A stretch of 64,000 bases of DNA from CAZGAQ01 sp964523405 (GTDB taxonomy: Bacteria > Planctomycetota > Phycisphaerae > UBA1845 > Fen-1342). Every line of letters begins with the position of its first letter. The first letter of the stretch is position 1. The position numbers were made by a program, and so were the translations under genes. Below are positions 58,504 to 64,000 of the stretch, in pieces. The stretch spans positions 35,249-99,248 of the forward strand of contig CAZGAQ010000015.1 in NCBI GenBank assembly GCA_964523405.1. Reading direction: 5' to 3'. A model generated the notes under the pieces. It had not been told where the DNA came from and ran no database searches. It saw only the letters and a list, made by a program, of their open reading frames with translations.

Positions 58504-59706
58504 TCATGGCGCCGGCCGCGGCGCGGGCATCGTCGTCGGCTGGGGCGGCGTGGGCGGGGTCAACTTCGGCAGCGGGGCCCCCGGCGCGGACGTCGGTGCA
58601 ACCACCGAGTTGGGCCGGGCCACCGGCGCGGGCGTGCGCTTCATGACCGGCACTTCCAGGCGCTTGTACGCGTCGGTCTGATCGGACGTGAAGATCTCAA
58701 TCTTGGCGCCGTCGGGGATCTGCTCGAACGGCGGCAGCGAGACCCGCACCTGGTAAAAGCCGAGCTTGCCACCGGTCGGCTTCTGCGTCGGCATCAGTTC
58801 CGTCTTGATGCTCTCCACGCTCGACTTGATCTCGGTAATCTCGATCGGAATCTCCAGCCGGTACTGAATCGTGATCGTCTGCTGGCTCGGCTGGGTCGCG
58901 GCCGGGCTCACATACAGGCTGAAGGGATTCACGACGACGCGCGGCTGCGCATTGGCCGTCAGCGGCACCGTCAGCGTCGGCACTTCCCTGGCATCCGTCT
59001 CCAGCACGATCTCGGCGCGGTTGTAGCCCAGCGCCAGCGGCGGCTTGGTCTTCGCCTTGAGGTCGTACGACTGGCCTGGCTCCACCTCTGTCAAGGTCAC
59101 GTCGAAGCGCCCGAAATCCTGCCCGTCCTTGATCTTCAGCTTGACCGGCCGGCCGAACTTGTTCTCCATCTTGATGCCCTGCTCGGCATTTTCTTCGATC
59201 ATCAGGCCGACGAAGGCGATCTGCTCCGCCGGCTTGCACTCGAAGACCGGCTTGACCGTCCCGATGACCGGGATCGTCGCCTGCGGCTGGGCCGGATCGT
59301 TCGAAGTGATGATGACCTGCTTGTTGGCCGTACCCGCGCGCTTCGTGTCGTACGTGATCGAGAACGTTGTGGATTCGCCCGGGGGCAACGGCGACTTGGG
59401 CTGCGTTGGAACGGTGCACCCGCAGGTGCCCCGTGTGGACAGCGTCAGGTCGGCTTGGCCGGTGTTCTTGATGGTGATCTCGACTTTCGCGGGCATCCCC
59501 ACCCAGACATCGCCGAAATTGAACTCACGTGGCGAGTATTCCAGTTTCGGCTGCGGGCCCGTCGGTTGCGTCGTCGCGGGCACATTCGCGGGCGGCGGAA
59601 CGGGCGGGGCCGGTGTCCGCGTCTCGGGCGGGGGCGCGGCCAGACACGCACTACCGATCACACCCAACACAAACCCCGCGGTCCATTTTCCCAGCCTGAG
59701 CGTCAT
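58504..59706 (-). CDS. DUF1573 protein, second copy
   Basis: A 400-residue exported protein with a signal peptide ending SACLAAPP. A Pro-rich linker leads to the DUF1573 Ig-like domain: PREFNFGDVWVGMPAKVEI, TCGCTVPTQPKSPLPPGE, FSITYDTKRAGT and ITSNDPAQP. Two further beta domains follow (PRVVVNPFSLYVSP) and a Pro/Thr/Ala-rich tail. The CGC cysteine pair is conserved in the family. It overlaps the first copy by four bases (ATGA), so they are translationally coupled. Function unknown; such proteins are abundant in Bacteroidetes and planctomycetes and may bind other envelope proteins. Confidence 0.82.
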   Translation of the reverse strand: MTLRLGKWTAGFVLGVIGSACLAAPPPETRTPAPPVPPPANVPATTQPTGPQPKLEYSPREFNFGDVWVGMPAKVEITIKNTGQADLTLSTRGTCGCTVPTQPKSPLPPGESTTFSITYDTKRAGTANKQVIITSNDPAQPQATIPVIGTVKPVFECKPAEQIAFVGLMIEENAEQGIKMENKFGRPVKLKIKDGQDFGRFDVTLTEVEPGQSYDLKAKTKPPLALGYNRAEIVLETDAREVPTLTVPLTANAQPRVVVNPFSLYVSPAATQPSQQTITIQYRLEIPIEITEIKSSVESIKTELMPTQKPTGGKLGFYQVRVSLPPFEQIPDGAKIEIFTSDQTDAYKRLEVPVMKRTPAPVARPNSVVAPTSAPGAPLPKLTPPTPPQPTTMPAPRPAP

Positions 59707-60995
59707 GGCGACCAGCCTCCAGTTTCCCTGCGACCATCTGGCAACCGCCGATCGGCGGTCGAGTTACGAACCTTTAATGCGAGCGGGGCCCCGCGGCCGC
59801 GGCACGGCAGACCCGGCCGCCACCCCCGTGACCGCGGATTACCTCCCGGCGCCGGCTGCGGCGCCGGAGCCGGCACGACCGGAGCCGCGCTCGTCGGCGG
59901 CGTGGCGCCGGGTCGCGCCGCCGCCGCAGGCGTCACGCGCTTGACGATCGGCACGACCAAACGCCGATACTCCTCAGACTTCGCCGTCGTCAGGATCTCG
60001 ATCTTGGCCCCCTCGGTGAGCCCTTCCGCCGGCGGCAACGTCACGCGCACCCGGCGAATGCCGAACTTGTCGCCGCTGGCCGCCGGCCCCGCGGGCATGA
60101 GTTCCGCCTCGATGCCCGGCCCGTTCACCTGCACTGCGGTGATCTCCAGCGGGCTCTCCAGCCGGTATTGCACAGTGACGATCTGTTTACTCGGTTGGGT
60201 CGCCGCCGGGCTCACGTACAGGCTGGCCGGATTCACGGACACGCGCGGCTGCGCGACGGACATCACGGACACGGTCAGCGTCGGGATGTCCGCGTTGTCC
60301 GTCTCGAGCAGCACGTCCACGCGACTGTAGCCCGTCGCCAGAGGCGGCTTGGTCTTCGCCTGCAGCTCGTACACCTGACCCGCCTCCACCTCGACCAGCA
60401 TCACCTCAAAACGGTCGAACTCCTGCCCCGCCTTGAGCTTCAGCTTCAGCGGCCGGCCAAACTGATTCCGCATGCGGATGCTGCGTTCGGCCAATTCATC
60501 GGTCAAAACGCCCGCGAATTGGAGCTGGTCCGCCGGCGTGCTTTCGAACGGCGGCTTGACCGTGCCGGTCACGGCCAGCGTGACCTGACGTTGCGTCGGG
60601 TCATTGGTGGTCAAGGTGACATGCTTCTTGACGGGACCGATGCGCTTCGTGTCGTATGTAATCGAGAAGCTGGTGGTCTCGCCGGGCGTGAGCAAGCCCT
60701 TGGGCTGTGTGAGCACGGTGCAGCCGCACTCCGCGCTGGCGGACAGCAGCAGGTCGGCCTGCCCTTCGTTCTTGAGGGTAATCTCGATCTTCGCCGGCAT
60801 CCCGACCCAGATCTCGCCGAAATTGAACTCGCGTGGGGCGTATTCCAGCTTTGGCTGCGGCCCCGTAGAACTGGAGGTGGACGTTGCGGGCGCCCCCGGG
60901 CCGCGGCTCGGTGTCTGCCCCGCCGCCATGAGCGCAGCGCTCAGTGTCAATCCAAGCGCCCAGTGAGCCCCCCGCCAGCCCAGCCGCATTCCCAT
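59703..60995 (-). CDS. DUF1573 protein, first copy
   Basis: A 430-residue paralogue of the gene that follows it, similar over about 370 residues, with PREFNFGEIWVGMPAKIEI, ECGCTVLTQPKGLLTPGE, SITYDTKRIGP and LTTNDPTQRQ. A signal peptide ends near AALMAAGQ. The last ~45 residues (GWRPGLPCRGRG..., RLPDGRRETGGWSP) have no counterpart in the second copy and look like translated non-coding sequence, as if the original stop had been lost and reading continued through the duplicated leader up to the next start. GGAGG lies 9 bases before ATG 60995. Confidence 0.8.
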   Translation of the reverse strand: MGMRLGWRGAHWALGLTLSAALMAAGQTPSRGPGAPATSTSSSTGPQPKLEYAPREFNFGEIWVGMPAKIEITLKNEGQADLLLSASAECGCTVLTQPKGLLTPGETTSFSITYDTKRIGPVKKHVTLTTNDPTQRQVTLAVTGTVKPPFESTPADQLQFAGVLTDELAERSIRMRNQFGRPLKLKLKAGQEFDRFEVMLVEVEAGQVYELQAKTKPPLATGYSRVDVLLETDNADIPTLTVSVMSVAQPRVSVNPASLYVSPAATQPSKQIVTVQYRLESPLEITAVQVNGPGIEAELMPAGPAASGDKFGIRRVRVTLPPAEGLTEGAKIEILTTAKSEEYRRLVVPIVKRVTPAAAARPGATPPTSAAPVVPAPAPQPAPGGNPRSRGWRPGLPCRGRGAPLALKVRNSTADRRLPDGRRETGGWSP

Positions 60996-61152
60996 GACCG
61001 TCAGCCTCCAGACTCACCGCCGACCGCCGTCCCGGGCCTACGCCGGCTTGCGCGCCTGACTTCTCATCGGCAGTACGAACTACAGTACCTCGCGGGTGGC
61101 CCCCAGCTCTGTCGGAAATTGTCGCCTCTCGTGACACCCCCCAATTGCGCAC

Positions 61153-61179
61153 GAAGCCCGCCGACTTGCGGCGGGCTTC
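61153..61179 (-). terminator. Terminator-like hairpin directly after the tRNA gene
   Basis: On the minus strand GAAGCCCGCCG (61179-61169 complement) pairs with CGGCGGGCTTC around a five-base loop: plus-strand arms 61153-61163 and 61169-61179. It starts one base after the tRNA end. No T-run follows. Confidence 0.7.
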
Positions 61180-61180
61180 A

Positions 61181-61253
<73 letters not shown>

Positions 61254-61263
61254 AGCAAACACC

Positions 61264-61291
61264 ATTATATTGCGCGTCGGCCCGGCCGCAA
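61264..61291 (-). promoter_or_regulatory. Promoter of tRNA-Ala
   Basis: On the minus strand a perfect TATAAT (61269-61264) lies ten bases before the tRNA 5' end. TTGCGG (61291-61286) is a partial -35 at 16 bases. Confidence 0.7.
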
Positions 61292-61301
61292 GCGCGAGCG
61301 C

Positions 61302-61718
61302 TTACGCCAGCGCGCGAATCCGCGCGGCCAGTTCCGCGAGCTGCCTGGCCTCGCCGGGCTGCGCCTTCCAGCGGTAGCCCAGCCCATCCCCCGAGTGCCG
61401 CGGGATAATGTGGAAGTGCACGTGGGGCACTTCCTGGCTCGCGACCACGCCGTTGTTCAGCAGCACGTTGTAGCCCGGAGCCCCCGTGGCCGCGACGATC
61501 CGGCGCGCGAGTACGGGCAGTTGCCGCCCCAACTCGGCCGCCTCTTCCGGCAGAAGGTCTTCGAAGCGTTCGACCGCGCGCTTCGGCAGCACCAAAGTAT
61601 GCCCGACCGCGAGGGGGTTCACGTCGAGGAAGGCCAGGACGACGTCGCTCTCAAACACGCGGTGACACGGGATCTCGCCCGCAACGATCCGCGCGAAGAT
61701 CGACATCCCCACCGCCAT
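61302..61718 (-). CDS. HIT-family hydrolase
   Basis: A 138-residue histidine-triad protein of the HINT/Fhit-like branch that hydrolyses nucleotide conjugates such as AMP-linked substrates. IFARIVAGEIPCHRVFESD is the usual start of the domain, AVGHTLVLPKRAVERFEDL is present, and the triad HVHFHIIPR carries His-x-His-x-His with hydrophobic spacers. ATG 61718 was preferred over ATG 61706 because GGAG then sits 8 bases upstream. It follows rplQ after only four bases and is probably transcribed with the ribosomal operon. Confidence 0.88.
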   Translation of the reverse strand: MAVGMSIFARIVAGEIPCHRVFESDVVLAFLDVNPLAVGHTLVLPKRAVERFEDLLPEEAAELGRQLPVLARRIVAATGAPGYNVLLNNGVVASQEVPHVHFHIIPRHSGDGLGYRWKAQPGEARQLAELAARIRALA

Positions 61719-61722
61719 GACG

Positions 61723-62391
61723 CTACTCCGTCTTCGGGGCCTCCGGCTTCGCGGCGCCGCTCTTCTTCGCCCGGCGGCGTGTCTGCAGCGCCCGCGGCTT
61801 GCCCGCATACACCGAGTATTTCACGCGCGCCCGGCGCTTGCGCTCGGTCTTGGCCGTGCTCTTCTCGCGGGCCTTCTCGTCGTCTTTCACGAGTTGCAGG
61901 ATGGCGAGCTGCCCGCCGTCGCCGAGGCGGCGCGTACCCAGCTTGATGATCCGCGTGTAGCCGCCCGCGCTCTTGAACGCCTCGTTGCGTTTCTTCATCC
62001 GCGGCGCAATGTCCGCGAAGAGCTTGTGCAGCACCGACTCGGCCGTGAACTTCATCCCCGGCCGCGCCGTATTCTTGCGATAGCGCCGCCCAGAGCGTGA
62101 CTGCAGCACCTTGGTGCGCTTGGCGTCGCTCATGCGGTCATACTCATCCCGGTTCTCGGCCGGAATGATCGACCGGTCGGTCAGCACGGCCTCGGCGCGC
62201 TGCCGCGCCGCCAGGCTGCCATCCAGGGCCAGTGTGATCAACTTCTCCGCGAAGGCCCGCACTTCCTTGGCCTTGGGGATCGTCGTGCGGATCTCGCCGT
62301 GCTCGAACAGGCTCTGCACCAGATTCCGCCGCAGGGCCAGGCGATGGCTAGCGGTACGAGCCAGCTTGCGACCGCGTACACCATGTCTCAT
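61723..62391 (-). CDS. rplQ: Ribosomal protein L17, extended form
   Basis: A 222-residue L17 of the 50S subunit; usual length is 115-130. The N-terminal part MRHGVRGRKLARTASHR then RLALRRNLVQSLFEHGEIRTT is standard. An insertion of about 45 residues (roughly 69-115, SIIPAENRDEYDRMSDAKR...) splits the fold before VLHKLFADIAPRM, after which AGGYTRIIKLGTRRLGDGG resumes. A basic C-terminal extension of about 50 residues (KAREKSTAKTERKRR, TRRRAKKSGAAKPEA) follows. It lies 18 bases after rpoA, the normal order. The insertion may contact rRNA specific to this lineage. Confidence 0.92.
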   Translation of the reverse strand: MRHGVRGRKLARTASHRLALRRNLVQSLFEHGEIRTTIPKAKEVRAFAEKLITLALDGSLAARQRAEAVLTDRSIIPAENRDEYDRMSDAKRTKVLQSRSGRRYRKNTARPGMKFTAESVLHKLFADIAPRMKKRNEAFKSAGGYTRIIKLGTRRLGDGGQLAILQLVKDDEKAREKSTAKTERKRRARVKYSVYAGKPRALQTRRRAKKSGAAKPEAPKTE

Positions 62392-62409
62392 CGTACCACC
62401 TCACCAAAC

Positions 62410-63444
62410 CTAGAGCGTCGGCAGCGCGTCCGCCGGAGCACTTGCCCCCGGGGCGTCGCCCGACCGCGTAACCAGGCCTAACTGCAAGCCGACCTTCGCC
62501 AGCTTTTCCTTGACTTCCATCAGTGACGTCTTGCCGAAGCTGCGCAGCTCCAGCAGGTCATTCTCGCTCAACCGCACCAGCTCGCCGATCGTGTTGATCT
62601 TGGCCGCCTCGAGGCAGTTGCTGGCGCGGACCGACAGTTCCAGCGTCGAGATCGCGCGCTCCAGCTTCTGCCGCAATTCGTCGTCCACCGGGCTCGCCGC
62701 GGGCTCCGGCCGGGCGTCCGCCGCCGTCACCTGCTCGCCCAGTTCGTAGTACTGTACGAACGGGTTGAGGTGCTTGCGCAGGATCTTGGCAGCCTCGACC
62801 AGCGCGTCCTCGGGCCGCGTCGCGCCCTTGGTCCAGACTTCCATCACGAGCCGGTCGTAGTTCACCTTCTGCCCGACGCGCGTGTCCTCGGTGCGATAGC
62901 GCACGCGCGTCACCGGCGAGTACAGCGCATCCACCGGGATCACGCCGATCTCGTCGTTCTCGCTGGTGTGCTCGACCGCCGGCACATAGCCGCGGCCGCG
63001 CGCGACGGTCAGCTCCGCCGAAAAGCGGATGTCATCCGTCAGCGTGGCAATCAGCAGCTCCGGATTGGCGATCGTGATGGCCGCGTCCGCCTCGAAATCA
63101 CCGGCGCGGATTTCGCCGCGCGTGGTGCGCTCGACGCGCATCGTCTTCGGCGTGTCGGCGTCGAGATCGACAACCAGTTGTTTGATGTTCAGGATGATGT
63201 CGGTGACATCCTCGAGCACGCCGGGCAGCGACATGAACTCGTGGTCGGCGCCGGCGATGCGGACGTGCGTCACCGACGAGCCTTCCAGGCTCGATAGCAG
63301 GATGCGCCGCAGGCTGTTGCCCACGGTGGTCCCGAAGCCGCGCTCAAACGGCTCGATCGAGAAACGCCCATACGTGTCCGTGCTGACCGACTCATCCCGG
63401 ACGACCCGGGTCGGCAGTTCAAGGCCCAGCCATCTGATCCGCAT
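62410..63444 (-). CDS. rpoA: DNA-directed RNA polymerase alpha subunit
   Basis: A 344-residue alpha subunit. The N-terminal assembly domain has GRFSIEPFERGFGTTVGNSLRRILL, and SLEGSSVTHVRIAG and EFMSLPGVLEDVTDIILN; a linker near 240-270 leads to the C-terminal domain (LELSVRASNCLEAAKINTIG, LLELRSFGKTSLMEVKEKLA), which binds UP elements and activators. GGAGG lies 9 bases before ATG 63444. Order rpsD-rpoA-rplQ is the conserved alpha operon. Confidence 0.96.
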   Translation of the reverse strand: MRIRWLGLELPTRVVRDESVSTDTYGRFSIEPFERGFGTTVGNSLRRILLSSLEGSSVTHVRIAGADHEFMSLPGVLEDVTDIILNIKQLVVDLDADTPKTMRVERTTRGEIRAGDFEADAAITIANPELLIATLTDDIRFSAELTVARGRGYVPAVEHTSENDEIGVIPVDALYSPVTRVRYRTEDTRVGQKVNYDRLVMEVWTKGATRPEDALVEAAKILRKHLNPFVQYYELGEQVTAADARPEPAASPVDDELRQKLERAISTLELSVRASNCLEAAKINTIGELVRLSENDLLELRSFGKTSLMEVKEKLAKVGLQLGLVTRSGDAPGASAPADALPTL

Positions 63445-63501
63445 CGGTGTTCGCCTCCCGAGGCACACGGGCGCGTGTGCCCCCGGTTCCAATCCTGTCC
63501 T

Positions 63502-64000
63502 CTAGCGCGAGCAGAACTCGACCACGAGCTGCTCTTCGATCGGGATCAGCACGTGCTCCCGACCCGGCAGCGCGATCACGGTCGCCTCGAGCTTGCCCGC
63601 GTCCACCTGGAACCAATCCTGCGGCGGCGGATTCGACACGCCCTCGAGCAGCGCCATCTGGGCCCGCGCATACTTCTGCGACTTCTCGCGGTTGCGCACC
63701 GTGATCTTGTCGCCCGCCGCAACCAGGTAGCCCGGCCGGTCCACCTTGCGCCCGTTCACGAAAATGTGCCCGTGCACGATGGCCTGCCGCGCGCCGCGCC
63801 GCCCTGCCGCGAAGCGCAGCTTGTAGACAACGTTGTCCAGCCGCCGCTCCAGAATCTGCAGCAACGCCTCGCCCGTATTGCCCGGCGACTTCGAAGCCAG
63901 AGCGAAGTAGCGCCGGAACTGCTTCTCCAGCAGCCCGTAGTGCCGCTTCACCTTCTGCTTCTCACGCAGCCGCACGGCATAGTCGCTCGACTTGCCGCGC
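63502..64000 (-). CDS. rpsD: Ribosomal protein S4, 5' partial
   Basis: The window holds the C-terminal ~166 residues of S4; the open frame continues past the right edge (SDYAVRLREKQKVKRHYG is family sequence that precedes a GTG at 63975). LEKQFRRYFALASKSPGNTGE, ILERRLDNVVYKLRFA and the S4 RNA-binding part ARQAIVHGHIFVNGRKVDRPGYLVAAGDKITV are clear. S4 nucleates 30S assembly and often autoregulates the alpha operon. The stop is 57 bases before rpoA. Confidence 0.95.
   Translation of the reverse strand, partial: RGKSSDYAVRLREKQKVKRHYGLLEKQFRRYFALASKSPGNTGEALLQILERRLDNVVYKLRFAAGRRGARQAIVHGHIFVNGRKVDRPGYLVAAGDKITVRNREKSQKYARAQMALLEGVSNPPPQDWFQVDAGKLEATVIALPGREHVLIPIEEQLVVEFCSR

Overview
The window is a GC-rich stretch of a bacterial chromosome that looks like a member of the Planctomycetota, most probably the Phycisphaerae side. 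The support is internal: two large-pilin-like proteins with FTLIELLVV N-termini and a DGHA tail motif, two short-tailed PEP-CTERM-type secreted proteins, a giant secreted beta-helix protein ending in the 'VNWRDIDYLIA' dockerin-like module, paired DUF1573 proteins, a eukaryote-like UDP-sugar pyrophosphorylase, and many short palindromic repeats between genes. A Kdo transferase (outer membrane LPS) and MurD (peptidoglycan) point to a Gram-negative envelope. The taxonomic call is inference.

Layout. 1-3.9 kb: end of a tandem 6-pyruvoyl-tetrahydropterin synthase-like gene, a broken MauE/DoxX-like remnant, a pilin-like protein and two PEP-CTERM proteins. 4.0-6.5 kb: a complete znuABC-type metal importer. 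6.6-10.4 kb: methyltransferase, GT39 membrane glycosyltransferase, PAP2-like protein. 10.5-14.1 kb: a tightly overlapping C39-like peptidase / RLAN-RimK ATP-grasp / GCS2 ligase operon with a clear extended -10 promoter. 14.1-20.6 kb: methyltransferase, the conserved sucD-gmk-rpoZ-coaC run, a LolA-like protein and waaA. 20.9-25.8 kb: lipoprotein, glycosyltransferase plus GNAT pair, murD-mutY. 25.8-28.2 kb: palindrome cluster with a strong terminator, O-methyltransferase, elbB, pcm.

28.3-33.2 kb is the most striking locus: an IorA-type indolepyruvate:ferredoxin oxidoreductase alpha subunit that lacks its ferredoxin domain, followed by a 1024-residue fusion of IorB to both halves of an ADP-forming acyl-CoA synthetase, so aromatic 2-oxoacid oxidation and substrate-level ATP synthesis seem to be wired into one polypeptide. 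33.2-39.3 kb: dense hairpins, a pseudo-amidase/NlpC protein, rubrerythrin, ribosomal protein S1 and a pilin-like gene behind a consensus promoter with an overlapping operator-like palindrome and a ~470-base leader. 39.3-45.5 kb: DUF362 protein, UDP-sugar pyrophosphorylase, beta-helix/Tsp3/kelch giant.

45.7-54.9 kb is accessory in character: a sugar ABC transporter is split, with its binding protein at 46.5-47.6 kb and its permease at 53.0-54.3 kb and no ATPase in the window. Between them lie REP-like repeats, a double zinc-ribbon membrane protein, a TIR-like/HAD fusion (candidate defence or nucleotide-signalling protein) and about 0.8 kb of heptamer-based simple repeats. 54.9-61 kb: GlmL-like ATPase, a cytoplasmic-looking paralogue of the beta-helix domain, and tandem DUF1573 genes. 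61.1-64.0 kb: tRNA-Ala(CGC), a HIT protein and the end of the ribosomal alpha operon (rpsD-rpoA-rplQ), where rplQ is unusually long. No transposase, CRISPR array or rRNA was seen.
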